DNA from: an uncultured Roseovarius sp. | Lineage (GTDB): Bacteria; Pseudomonadota; Alphaproteobacteria; Rhodobacterales; Rhodobacteraceae | NCBI RefSeq assembly: GCF_913057115.1 | Contig: NZ_CAJXNN010000018.1 | Coordinates: 1 to 64,000 of the forward strand | Reading direction: 5' to 3' | DNA: 64,000 bases | Shown here: piece after piece, positions 42,574-51,034 of the stretch | Layout of the letters: every line of letters starts with the position of its first letter | Numbering within the stretch: position 1 is the stretch's first letter | Notes under the pieces: generated by a model | What the model saw: the letters and a program-made list of their open reading frames with translations, nothing else | Told to the model about the DNA's origin: nothing | The model's database searches: none | Program-made: the position numbers and the translations under genes

Positions 42574-45492
42574 ATGATTGGTGACAAGGGACGTGAAACC
42601 TCGGTCTTCGGCCGGTCAAAACAATTCGACAGCCTGCGCTACTATAGTGGGCGTGCCTTCCTTGCCTCGGATGCCAACGAGGCACAGGATCTTCTGGTCC
42701 ACGCCCGTGAACAGGCGCTGATCGACGTGATCGGGAGACTCGGCCAACCCCGGAGGCGGGGCGGGTTTGACGTCAGCAACACCAGCGGCCAACTGACAAT
42801 CTCGGCAGGCGAGCTTTACGTGCACGGCGCCCGCTTCACCTGGCCCGAGGATCAAACCTTTGCCCCCGAAGACCTCGGAGCCGACCTGCCGCAAGGGGAA
42901 CTGGTTCTCGTCGCCTGCTGTACCAAGTCCGAAGTTGACTTCCTGGATCACGAGTTCATCCGGGATGATGGCCTCGGTGGCCCCGACACCGCCGGACGCA
43001 TGCAGAACGTGGTGCGTCTTGAATTGCTGCCGATCACCGATTTCGCACAGGCAAATGGCATCAGCGTTCCGGTGCTCAAATCCCGCGCCAAGGACGGCCA
43101 TACGTTTGCGTCGCCGAAACTGGCCCCGCGCAACGGACGTGCCGCCTTTGCTCTCGCGCCGGTGGCTGGCGACGAAAACGATCTGTGCCGCATCTACGAG
43201 GAAGGCGGTTACACGCGCCACGGCAACTTCAACTATATCGTTCAAATCCATAAAGGCGGCCCGGCGGGTGGCGCCACATTTAAATGGGCGGCTGACGATG
43301 TGCGCGCCCGAATCCTCAGCACTCCCGACGGATTGTTCCTTGCCGAAGAACCCACCGACGACCAACGCAAGTTTGTCCAAGGCAAAACCATCGAGGTGAA
43401 AGGCGACCGCGAACGCCGCCTCAACCTGCCGGGTGTTCTTGGGCAAATACTCACGCTTGACGAAACCAGCCGCGAGGTAACCTTGACCGCCGATGCCACC
43501 GCGGCCGTCGGCGCAATGCAGGGCACCATCACGATCACCCGCTGGGATCACGATTTTGACGAGCACCCCGAAGGTGTCCCGACCAAGACAACCGCGGTTT
43601 CCCTTGAAGGCGGGGTTACTGTTACCTTCAAAAATCATCTCGCGTCTGGCGATTATTGGTATTGTGCCGCTCGCGTGCGCACTGGTGAAGTGCTCTGGCC
43701 GCCGCGGGACGAGGATGCCGTTGACGGCTATGTTCCGCCGTTTAACTGGGGCCCGCATTGCGTGGCACTCGCCTCGATGAGCCACACCGACGGCGGCATC
43801 GGCACGCCGCAAGGATTGCTCCCGGTATTTCCTGACCTCACCCATATCACCGCCGACGATGTCTCGATCAGTGCTCATCCCCCCTGTGGTCTGACCTCGA
43901 ACATGACGGTGCAAGACGCACTCGAACGCCTGTGCGACATGACCCGCGATGTCTGCACCATCACGTTGCGACCTGATCGCATCCCCGATGACCTCAACGA
44001 GGTAAACCCAAGGCTGGCCAGCCTGCCCACCTTGGAAGAGGCACTCAGGATGCTGGCCGAGATCAACGAAAAACTGACGCCAACGGACAAACCGCTCGAC
44101 AATGATCGTGGCGATGCCTTCACGCGTCGCGTGGCCCTTCGTTTCACCCAAGGGGATTACCGATGGCCGTTCGAGGCGATGCCGATCCTTCAGGATCTCC
44201 ACAGCTTCTCGCTCGAAACCTGCTCGGCTGCGCCGGTCTCGCTGCATCTGGATGATTGGCTGGTTGCCGAACGCTGTCTTAACGTGCGACTCGACGGCAT
44301 CCATTTCATTGGTGATGTGCAGAATTGCGGCCTGTCGATCTTTGGCGGGAAATCCATTGAGATGACGAATTGTTCGGTGCGCCGTGTTCACGACGAATTG
44401 GCGCCGCCGCTCAAGCTCAGGGCAGGGCGCCGCATCACCCTTCGCGAAACCCGCGTTCATGTCTCGGGTGGGGCCGCAAGCACCGGGTATCTGCCCGCCA
44501 TTCAAGTGGTCGATGCCCGCGCGCAGACTCTCTTTGAGAACGTGCAAAGCAATGGCTCGCTGATCCTGGGCCCGGTTGTCCCGGTCAAGGCGGACAATGA
44601 CCCGGTTCGCAAAATGCTGGATGCTGCCGTGGGCAGAGATATCAACACGCCTTTCGACGTGATGAACACGCGCGTAAAGCCTTATGGCCCTGAGCCCTCC
44701 TCTCCTGGCATGCGTGTCACTGGATGCAGGCTTTTGGGTATCTATCCCGACGCCACGATGATGGAAAAGCTCATCGCATGGACAACCGGGGACGCGCCCG
44801 AGGTTGATGACTTCGAGATCAAGGTGGCAGACCACGCCTTGCGCGAAAAACCACCCGTGGCACGGGGGATCAAGCCATCATGGGAATTCGTGATGATGCG
44901 CCATGGCGATGACTTCCAATTGGATATCGAAAGTCTGAGCAGACGAGACTTCCGGTTTAAACTGCCCAAGGATGTCATTCCCGACGAAGCCAAAACGCCT
45001 TTCTATTCTCTCGATATCACCGATAGCGAATTGGTGCGCGGCACAAGCATCCTGGTCGCCCGGCACGTCGGTCTGCGCAACACGCGGTTCGAGCAATTCG
45101 GTGATCATCACTGTGTGCATGGTGCCGAGATTGCAAACTCGCGGGGCAAAATGATTCTCGGGAATCCTGAATTGGAAAACATCCTCATGCATCCCTATGA
45201 CGGGCAAACCAAGCGCCGTTGGTATCCGGTGTGTTTCACAGTCGGGGATCGTGTCGCATTGTCCGGCAATAGCGGTTCCCCTGAACAGGGTATCCGACAT
45301 GAACGGTTCACCAATAGCGAAGACGAACGGTATGGCTTGCCCTTGATCCTCGATTTTTCGCGCCGTGATGAGTTTTCTTACCAAGGCGACGATCGGCAAA
45401 TCGACAAGCAGTTTGAACTGTTTCATCAGGTCTACGATGCGATGAAATTCCATATCCTGACCTTCCACACCCGACGCGTCGAAGAGCGCTGA
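42574..45492 (+). CDS. DUF6519 protein with beta-helix body (fibre or receptor-binding candidate)
   Basis: This 972-residue protein is the last gene of the eCIS operon. The N-terminus (SRSKQFDSLRYYSGR-like start, FLASDANEAQDLLVHAREQA, GELYVHGARFTW) is DUF6519, which in phage-tail-like clusters probably anchors to the baseplate. The C-terminal half (LNVRLDGIHFIGDVQNCGLS, IEMTNCSVRRVHDELAPP) repeats short strands with Asn/Cys rungs like a beta-helix. It is the only candidate for a tail fibre and so for target recognition. GGAGAATG precedes its start. Confidence 0.78.
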   Translation: MIGDKGRETSVFGRSKQFDSLRYYSGRAFLASDANEAQDLLVHAREQALIDVIGRLGQPRRRGGFDVSNTSGQLTISAGELYVHGARFTWPEDQTFAPEDLGADLPQGELVLVACCTKSEVDFLDHEFIRDDGLGGPDTAGRMQNVVRLELLPITDFAQANGISVPVLKSRAKDGHTFASPKLAPRNGRAAFALAPVAGDENDLCRIYEEGGYTRHGNFNYIVQIHKGGPAGGATFKWAADDVRARILSTPDGLFLAEEPTDDQRKFVQGKTIEVKGDRERRLNLPGVLGQILTLDETSREVTLTADATAAVGAMQGTITITRWDHDFDEHPEGVPTKTTAVSLEGGVTVTFKNHLASGDYWYCAARVRTGEVLWPPRDEDAVDGYVPPFNWGPHCVALASMSHTDGGIGTPQGLLPVFPDLTHITADDVSISAHPPCGLTSNMTVQDALERLCDMTRDVCTITLRPDRIPDDLNEVNPRLASLPTLEEALRMLAEINEKLTPTDKPLDNDRGDAFTRRVALRFTQGDYRWPFEAMPILQDLHSFSLETCSAAPVSLHLDDWLVAERCLNVRLDGIHFIGDVQNCGLSIFGGKSIEMTNCSVRRVHDELAPPLKLRAGRRITLRETRVHVSGGAASTGYLPAIQVVDARAQTLFENVQSNGSLILGPVVPVKADNDPVRKMLDAAVGRDINTPFDVMNTRVKPYGPEPSSPGMRVTGCRLLGIYPDATMMEKLIAWTTGDAPEVDDFEIKVADHALREKPPVARGIKPSWEFVMMRHGDDFQLDIESLSRRDFRFKLPKDVIPDEAKTPFYSLDITDSELVRGTSILVARHVGLRNTRFEQFGDHHCVHGAEIANSRGKMILGNPELENILMHPYDGQTKRRWYPVCFTVGDRVALSGNSGSPEQGIRHERFTNSEDERYGLPLILDFSRRDEFSYQGDDRQIDKQFELFHQVYDAMKFHILTFHTRRVEER

Positions 45493-45603
45493 AAAGCTGG
45501 TAGAACACCATAAAATATTAGGTTTTCACACGAACTTGTGCTATCGTGAAATTGCTGGAGGGGTTTCCCTTCCGGTATGCATTAGCCGATCATAAAACGG
45601 CGT

Positions 45604-45640
45604 GGGGTGGTACCAATCAGGGCCACCCCTTAATGTTTTT
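45604..45640 (+). terminator. possible terminator after the eCIS operon
   Basis: GGGGTGG (45604-45610) pairs with CCACCCC (45623-45629), followed by TTAATGTTTTT. It lies between the convergent eCIS operon and the HTH gene. The loop is 12 nt, so strength is modest. The rest of 45493-45786 has an AT-rich start and no convincing gene; a 62-codon frame at 45546 lacks support. Confidence 0.45.
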
Positions 45641-45786
45641 AGGGCCTTGGCGGCGTCCCGTGGGCGATACTGTTTGTGAACCCTGTAAAGGCGCATCCCG
45701 GCTGCCCGTGTTCTTACGCGAAACCGGGGTCTGAACGTCCAGAACGTGCAAGAAATCCAAGCTGAACACCGGAGAGACCCGCGTGT

Positions 45787-46245
45787 TCAGCTGGTCTCTT
45801 CCTCAAGGTGAATCTTCATGTCGATCAAGACCTGCTGCAATTGAGTGGTCTCTCGCAAAAGCCGCTTTGCCTCGTTCACGGTGATGACGCCATCCTCAAT
45901 CGACTGCTGATACTCAGCCATAAGCATCGCGAACCGTTGGGACAATGCGATCACATCGCTGTTCACACCGCCTTCGCGCTCTCTATTACGACGGCTTCCG
46001 TCAAAACTCAGGCCAATGCCCTTCAATTCGGCTAAGGCGCTGGTAACATGGGGGTAATTCGCTGCTTCTTCCAAGGCCGCCACCGCGTCAATCGGCATGA
46101 ACCGATCCGCATGCTCCTCGTGATCCGAGTAATACCGCCCCAAGGTCGCCTTCGACTTGCCGGTCAGTTCACAGGCTGGCTCTATACCTACATCTTTAAC
46201 CAACGCCTCGGTGTGCTTTTTCAGATAGCTTCCGATCTTCGACAT
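45787..46245 (-). CDS. phage-type HTH regulator (CP76/CII-like)
   Basis: This 152-residue protein begins with a helix-turn-helix-like segment (ACELTGKSKATLGRYYSDHE) and FMPIDAVAALEEAANYPHVT, as in phage CII/CP76 regulators, and ends in a charged coiled coil (NEAKRLLRETTQLQQVLIDM). It is convergent with the eCIS operon. It could regulate that locus or be a leftover phage regulator. GGGGAT lies 8 bp before the ATG. The 277 bp upstream (46246-46522) hold only its presumed promoter. Confidence 0.65.
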   Translation of the reverse strand: MSKIGSYLKKHTEALVKDVGIEPACELTGKSKATLGRYYSDHEEHADRFMPIDAVAALEEAANYPHVTSALAELKGIGLSFDGSRRNREREGGVNSDVIALSQRFAMLMAEYQQSIEDGVITVNEAKRLLRETTQLQQVLIDMKIHLEEETS

Positions 46246-46522
46246 TTACTCATCCCCAGTTCCGGTACCCGCCACGCGGGGAAGTCCAGGATATCTTTCC
46301 CATTCAGCGCTTTATCACAGTATGCAAGCCTCAACGCAATCCCGGTCTTTGGGGATATACTTATGCCCGGCGTCCCCAGCGTTGGGCAGAGGGGCGAGGC
46401 TATCAGCGATGGCCAAACCCCGGTCGCCTGTTCGTCGGACCGGTCATTCATCCCCTGGGCTTCGTGCCCACCCGTTCCAAAACGAGCAGGCGGCCCAAAG
46501 ACCGAGCAAGGGCGCAGGTCGT

Positions 46523-47644
46523 CTATGCGCGTTCGACAAGAACTGATCCAACCGAATACCCGGCCCCGAAAGAGCATATCAAACCTTGGTCGCCTGCCTT
46601 CAAGTCATTGGAATATTTCGAAAAAGCCACGATCGACCCGGCCGAGGATGTATTTGCGTAATCCTGTAGGATGTTGGGCTGTTCCTCGGGCGTAGGTGCC
46701 CGGCCCATGACTTTCTTGCCAATGAAGTCATTCATCGACTTGTTGGCTTGGTGCAGCCACAGCCGTTTGAGATCGGCCGAGTCCACCCCCTCATCCTGCA
46801 AATGTGCGCTGATGTGTTTCGAGACCAGCGGCAAGACTTCCTTGAACACCTTGCGACCCTCTTGCACGAATTGCATATCGCGCCGGTCCACCATCCCATC
46901 GGGACGACTGCGGCGCAAAAAGCCGTTGTTATTGCGAATATTGTTTGAAAACTGGGTCGCACAGCGCGTCGAGCGCACGATGAAATGCGGCCCCTGCGCG
47001 TCCTCGGCCCGTTCCAGCACGACCGCCGTACAAACATCTCCAAAGATGAAATGACAGTCCCGGTCCCGCCACTCCAAATGCCCCGAACATATTTCCGGGT
47101 TCACAACAACCGCGCAGCGCACGGATCCGGACCGGATCATATCGGCAGCGGCCTGGATGCCGAAGGTGGCCGAGGAACAGGCGACATTCATGTCAAAGGC
47201 AAAGCCCCCCGCGCCCATAAGCTCTTGAATTTCAATGGCGATTGCAGGGTAGGGGCGTTCGTGATTGGAGGCTGCGCAAATCACCAGGTCAACATCCTCG
47301 GCACTGCGCCCGGCCTGTTCCAGCGCCTTGCCGCAAGCGTCCAGCGCCATCTCGGCCATGATGCCGGGTTCGTCGTTGCCCCGCTCCCGTAGGCGCGGAT
47401 GCATCACCTCAGGGTCCAACACCCCCGCCTTGTCCATCACATGACGTTGCTCGATCCCCGAGGCGCCGAAGATGAATTCCGGGGATGATGGCCCTTTAGC
47501 TTCAATGTCACCCGCCGCAATCGCCTCGGCATTCTCGGTATTGAATTTGTCCGCATAGGCATTGAAGGCCACGACCAGTTCGTCGTTGGTGATGACCTCT
47601 TCTGGTGTGAAAACGCCGCTGCCTGTGAGCGCAGGGGTATACAT
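46523..47644 (-). CDS. beta-ketoacyl-ACP synthase III-like enzyme
   Basis: This 373-residue thiolase-fold enzyme of the FabH class condenses an acyl-CoA primer with malonyl-ACP. The catalytic triad is visible: Cys in FDMNVACSSATFGIQ, His in WLHQANKSMNDFIGKK and Asn in DYANTSSAGSIVAFS. It is longer than housekeeping FabH (about 320) and lies outside a fab cluster, so it may serve a special acyl product. The ATG at 47644 (MYTPALTGSGVFTPEE) is preferred to an upstream one at 47677. Confidence 0.88.
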   Translation of the reverse strand: MYTPALTGSGVFTPEEVITNDELVVAFNAYADKFNTENAEAIAAGDIEAKGPSSPEFIFGASGIEQRHVMDKAGVLDPEVMHPRLRERGNDEPGIMAEMALDACGKALEQAGRSAEDVDLVICAASNHERPYPAIAIEIQELMGAGGFAFDMNVACSSATFGIQAAADMIRSGSVRCAVVVNPEICSGHLEWRDRDCHFIFGDVCTAVVLERAEDAQGPHFIVRSTRCATQFSNNIRNNNGFLRRSRPDGMVDRRDMQFVQEGRKVFKEVLPLVSKHISAHLQDEGVDSADLKRLWLHQANKSMNDFIGKKVMGRAPTPEEQPNILQDYANTSSAGSIVAFSKYSNDLKAGDQGLICSFGAGYSVGSVLVERA

Positions 47645-47724
47645 GGGCTGACTCCGAAAACTGCCCGGCCAGATCAACCCATGCCTGCCCTCGCGTCAAG
47701 CCTGACTGCGCGGAACTTTAGGCC

Positions 47725-48684
47725 TTATGCAATAAGGTTCGGCGGGGTCTCGCCGGAAAGGGCCGCACGCAGGTTCTCCACGGCCAGCATTCCCATGGCC
47801 TCCCGCACTTCCAGCGCCGCCGTGCCAAGGTGCGGCAGAAGTGTCACGTTCTCCATGGCGCAAAGGGCGTCCGGCACGTCCGGCTCATGCTCGTAGACGT
47901 CCAATCCGGCTCCGGCGATCTGCCCGGTTTCAAGCGCCTTGATCAGGGCCGTTTCCTTGACGACATCGCCGCGCGCGATGTTGATGAAATGCCCAGTAGG
48001 TTTCATCGCCTCGAAGACCGGCGTGCTGATGATGTGATGGGTATCCGACCCGCCCGGGACCGCGACCACGACGATATCGGCACGCGATGCAACCGCCGCC
48101 ATGCTATCCAACCGTGTTGCCGGAAACTCCAACTCCTTGGCCGAGCGGTTGAAATAAACCACGTCCATCCCGAAGCCATGATGGCAACGCCGGGCGATCG
48201 CTTGCCCGATCCGGCCCATCCCGATGATCCCGACGGTCTTGCCCGTCACATGCAGGCCAAGCATTTGGGTCGGATGCCAGCCATCCCAATTCCCCGCCCG
48301 CAGCATGCGTTCGCCCTCGCCGGCGCGGCGCGCGCTCATCAGGATAAGCGTCATGGCGATATCCGCCGTGGCGTCTGTGACGGCACCGGGGGTGTTGGTC
48401 ACCATGACGCCAGCCGCATTCGCCGCTTCCACGTCGATGTGGTTATAGCCCACGCCGAAATTCGCCAGCACCTTGCAGCGCGGGTTTTGCGCCTCTTCAA
48501 AGACCTCGGCCGAGAACATATCGCCCAAGGTCGGCAAAACCCCGTCATAAAGGTTCAGCGCCGCGCGCATCTGTCCGATTTTCAACGGCGCGGTATCATC
48601 GCGCACTTCGACCTCGTCAAAAAGCTCGCGCGCGCGGGTGAGGACCGCGTCGGGCAAGGGGCGGGTCAGGTAAACGCGGCTCAA
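47725..48684 (-). CDS. D-2-hydroxyacid dehydrogenase (glyoxylate/hydroxypyruvate reductase type)
   Basis: This 319-residue NAD(P)-dependent oxidoreductase has the cofactor loop [17 protein letters not shown] and the catalytic Arg in NIARGDVV, Glu in YEHEPDVP and His in [11 protein letters not shown]. It probably reduces glyoxylate or hydroxypyruvate. The start overlaps the csaA stop by 4 bp, so it is the last gene of a proC-csaA-dehydrogenase operon. Confidence 0.9.
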   Translation of the reverse strand: MSRVYLTRPLPDAVLTRARELFDEVEVRDDTAPLKIGQMRAALNLYDGVLPTLGDMFSAEVFEEAQNPRCKVLANFGVGYNHIDVEAANAAGVMVTNTPGAVTDATADIAMTLILMSARRAGEGERMLRAGNWDGWHPTQMLGLHVTGKTVGIIGMGRIGQAIARRCHHGFGMDVVYFNRSAKELEFPATRLDSMAAVASRADIVVVAVPGGSDTHHIISTPVFEAMKPTGHFINIARGDVVKETALIKALETGQIAGAGLDVYEHEPDVPDALCAMENVTLLPHLGTAALEVREAMGMLAVENLRAALSGETPPNLIA

Positions 48685-49022
48685 TGCATGCGCTCCCCGT
48701 TTTCGACCGGTTGGTCTGGTCCCAACAAGACGATTCCGCCGTCCGGGTCCGACAGGCCCAGCACCAGAACCTCGGACATGAAAGGCCCGATTTGGCGGGG
48801 CGGGAAATTGGTCACTGCGATCACTTGGCGGCCCTGCATATCCTCCGGCGTGTAGTGCGCGGTGATCTGGGCTGAAGTTTTCTTTTCTCCAAGCTCCGGG
48901 CCGAAGTCGATCCAGAGCTTTATGGCGGGCTTGCGTGCTTCGGGGAAGGCTTCGGCTTGGGTGACGGTGCCGACCCGAATATCGACCTTCAGAAAGTCGT
49001 CGATGCCAATCTCCTCAGCCAT
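48681..49022 (-). CDS. csaA: CsaA-type tRNA-binding protein
   Basis: This 113-residue protein is an OB-fold EMAP-II-like protein that binds tRNA and has chaperone-like effects in characterised bacteria. The family core is [40 protein letters not shown] and [20 protein letters not shown]. It sits between proC (8-bp overlap) and the dehydrogenase gene (4-bp overlap). Confidence 0.93.
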   Translation of the reverse strand: MAEEIGIDDFLKVDIRVGTVTQAEAFPEARKPAIKLWIDFGPELGEKKTSAQITAHYTPEDMQGRQVIAVTNFPPRQIGPFMSEVLVLGLSDPDGGIVLLGPDQPVENGERMH

Positions 49023-49830
49023 CCCGCAACTCCCGCGATCGGTCGGCGGCGGCCTTTACGGTGCGCTGCATCAAATCGGGTAAGCCACTGGTTTCATTCA
49101 TCAAAACCTCAAGCCCGGCCTGCGTGGTGCCATTGGGGCTGGTGACATTCTTGCGCAGTTGTGCGGGCGTTTCGTCGGCGGCTTCGGCCAGCGCGCCCGC
49201 CCCGGCCACGGTGGCTTGGGCAAGCTGCATGGCAAGCTCCGGGGCCAGCCCTTCGGCCTCGCCCGCGCGAGCCATGCATTCGATCATGTGGAACACGTAC
49301 GCCGGGCCAGAGCCGGAGACGCCGGTGACCGCATCCATCTGGTCTTCATTGTCCAGCCGCACCACTTGGCCCACGGCTTCCAGCAGGGCTTGGCTGAGGT
49401 CCAGATGGGCAGGTGTGGCATGGGCGTTGCCGATGATCGCGGTGATGCCCCGCCCCACGGCGGCGGGGGTGTTGGGCATCGCGCGGATGATTGGGGAGCT
49501 CTCGCCAAGCACTTGTTCGAAAACGGAAATCGGCGTTCCTGCGGCAACCGAGACAAACAGGGTCTTCCCATTTCCCATGGCCGCAATTGCGGGCAGGGCA
49601 TTGCCCATCATCTGGGGCTTCACGGCAATCAACACGATGGCGGGGGCGGCGGGAAGATCGGTGTTGATATGAACCCCAGTGTTTTGCAACCAATCCGAAG
49701 GGTTCGGGTCAATCACCCAGACCGAGCTATTGGGCAATCCCTTGGCAAGCCAGCCTTCGAGCATGGCCGACCCCATCTTGCCACAGCCCAACAAAACCAA
49801 TCCATTGCGGCTGACATGGTCCATGTCCAT
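49015..49830 (-). CDS. proC: pyrroline-5-carboxylate reductase
   Basis: ProC catalyses the last step of proline synthesis, using NAD(P)H. The 271-residue protein has the dinucleotide loop [20 protein letters not shown], the family block [20 protein letters not shown] and the C-terminal substrate motif [15 protein letters not shown]. The start may be M1 or M3 (MDMDHVS). It leads a tight minus-strand operon with csaA and the dehydrogenase, and ybjN lies 94 bp upstream. Confidence 0.95.
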   Translation of the reverse strand: MDMDHVSRNGLVLLGCGKMGSAMLEGWLAKGLPNSSVWVIDPNPSDWLQNTGVHINTDLPAAPAIVLIAVKPQMMGNALPAIAAMGNGKTLFVSVAAGTPISVFEQVLGESSPIIRAMPNTPAAVGRGITAIIGNAHATPAHLDLSQALLEAVGQVVRLDNEDQMDAVTGVSGSGPAYVFHMIECMARAGEAEGLAPELAMQLAQATVAGAGALAEAADETPAQLRKNVTSPNGTTQAGLEVLMNETSGLPDLMQRTVKAAADRSRELRDG

Positions 49831-49924
49831 GAATTCACTCCCCTTTTCCTGTCGGCCTTCAAGCGCTTTCTTTAAGGATTACGCCGACAAAAGGGCTTGT
49901 GCAATGGGGCGGGCGAAAGGCCGC

Positions 49925-50425
49925 TCAAGCGCGGCCGTAGGCCTCGGCGATGGCCACTTGCAGGGCGTCTTGCGGGGTGCGGTCGCCCCAGACAACCAAT
50001 TGAAATGCCGGGTAAAATCGCTCTGCGCTCAGAACGGCGGCGCGGATCAGCGTATCCACCTGATCGGGGCTGACGCCTTGGCCGCCGGCCATGACCAGAC
50101 CATAGCGATAGACCATCAGTTTCTGCTCGGCCCAATAGGTGAAGGCCCCCGCCCAGCATTGATCGTTTACGTCGTTAAGTGTCTGATACAAAACGGGAAG
50201 TTTGTCTTCTGGCGGCTCCATCTCGAAGGTGCAGACCATGCGCAGGGTTTCGTCATACCCAGACCACGCGAGGGTGATGGAGTAGGTGCGCCACTGGCCT
50301 TCTACGGCCATTGCGATTTGATCGTCGGCGATGCGGTCGAAATCCCAATCATGGTGTTCGGCCAAATGTTCAACGATATCAATGGGATGAAGGTCTTCTT
50401 GGAAGAAATGCTCGGACAGTGCCAT
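49925..50425 (-). CDS. YbjN-domain protein
   Basis: This 166-residue protein has a YbjN (secretion-chaperone-like) fold: ALSEHFFQEDLHPIDIVEHL, then IAMAVEGQWRTYSITLAWSG and FTYWAEQKLMVYRYGLVMAG. YbjN proteins are cytosolic modulators without a settled biochemical role. The ATG at 50425 begins the conserved domain; a frame to 50557 adds 44 residues that would lie in the regulatory region. The same-strand neighbour proC makes a ybjN-proC-csaA cluster, and the gene's upstream region carries the palindrome array. Confidence 0.85.
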   Translation of the reverse strand: MALSEHFFQEDLHPIDIVEHLAEHHDWDFDRIADDQIAMAVEGQWRTYSITLAWSGYDETLRMVCTFEMEPPEDKLPVLYQTLNDVNDQCWAGAFTYWAEQKLMVYRYGLVMAGGQGVSPDQVDTLIRAAVLSAERFYPAFQLVVWGDRTPQDALQVAIAEAYGRA

Positions 50426-50562
50426 GGCCCACCTCATTTGGTTGTAGCGCGCGGGGATGGCAGCGCCCCAAGCGCTATGTGCCTGCTCTATGGGAAGGGG
50501 CTGTTGCCCTGACCCATACAAGATATGGTGCGGGCAGAAAGGCGTTCTGTAAAGCAATTTGT

Positions 50563-50591
50563 TGTGGATAACCGCAATAAGTTGTGGATGA
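50563..50591 (+). promoter_or_regulatory. two DnaA-box-like sequences
   Basis: TGTGGATAA (50563-50571, exact reverse of TTATCCACA) and TGTGGATGA (50583-50591, one mismatch) lie 20 bp apart in the same orientation, just left of the palindrome array upstream of ybjN. They could be DnaA regulatory sites or part of a replication-control region. Binding is not shown. Confidence 0.45.
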
Positions 50592-50631
50592 CATCAAAAC
50601 TTCATCAAGATTAAGCGGCCCCCCGGGCGTT

Positions 50632-50800
50632 TCGTACGACTCGTACGCAACGGGGCGGAGTTTCGTACGAAAATCGGGGGTGCGGCGGGACCTATCGTAC
50701 GAGTCGTACGAAAATCGCGGCTGTACAGGTTGTACGTTTTGTAGGTGGGTTTTGTACAAAAAAATCGGGGGGGCGAATGAGGGTATGTACAGACTGTACA
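50632..50800. repeat. two tandem five-site palindrome modules (TCGTACGA, then TGTACA)
   Basis: Ten palindromes share the core GTAC. In module 1 the cores lie at 50634, 50643, 50665, 50697 and 50706 and read TCGTACGA (last base altered at the second site). In module 2 they lie at 50723, 50732, 50754, 50787 and 50796 and read TGTACA (TGTACG at the second site). Spacings are 9-22-32-9 and 9-22-33-9, so module 2 is module 1 shifted by 89-90 bp with the flanking base changed throughout. The two single sites are also followed by the same AAAATCGGGGG. No protein frame explains this. It probably binds two paralogous dimeric factors. Confidence 0.75.
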
Positions 50801-50824
50801 GAACAGGGCGTGTCTTTCGGGTGC

Positions 50825-50839
50825 TTAAGGTAATGTTAA
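50825..50839. promoter_or_regulatory. CtrA-like full site
   Basis: TTAA-GGTAATG-TTAA matches the CtrA consensus TTAA-N7-TTAA exactly. CtrA is the alphaproteobacterial cell-cycle/motility regulator. About 40 bp further is GGAGG with ATG GCG TGA, a reading frame ending after two codons (50879). So the site stands before a start signal with no gene, or acts leftward toward ybjN. Confidence 0.45.
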
Positions 50840-51034
50840 GGCGTTTGGGGTAGGCTGATTGTGATCATTGGAGGAACGATGGCGTGATTGTCTTATTTCA
50901 GCCCGAAGCGGACCCAAAACCCCCCGACGTCAATAGGTGATAGCTGACCTTCGCTGCGCGGGTCACGAGCTGGTAAGATGCGGGACTTTTCTGCCGTTCA
51001 TAGAGCAGGCGTGAATGGCAGCTCTTCGACAAAC

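Noticed and set aside
42616-44835. 739-codon minus-strand open frame inside the DUF6519 gene
   Set aside because: Antisense shadow: the plus-strand product has a recognisable domain and fits the operon, and the minus-strand frame has no start signal or family pattern.
17874-45492. Reading of the locus as a P2-like or Mu-like prophage tail region
   Set aside because: No capsid, portal, terminase, integrase or lysis genes. The AAA+ ATPase, DUF4255 cap and DUF6519 genes are hallmarks of eCIS, not phages.
45546-45734. 62-codon plus-strand frame after the eCIS operon
   Set aside because: Starts with GTG without a convincing ribosome site and overlaps the likely terminator stem at 45604-45629.
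50475-50853. Plus and minus frames reading YDSY/YESY repeats upstream of ybjN
   Set aside because: The residue repeats are just translations of the palindrome cores. Spacing conservation follows the DNA palindromes and not codons.
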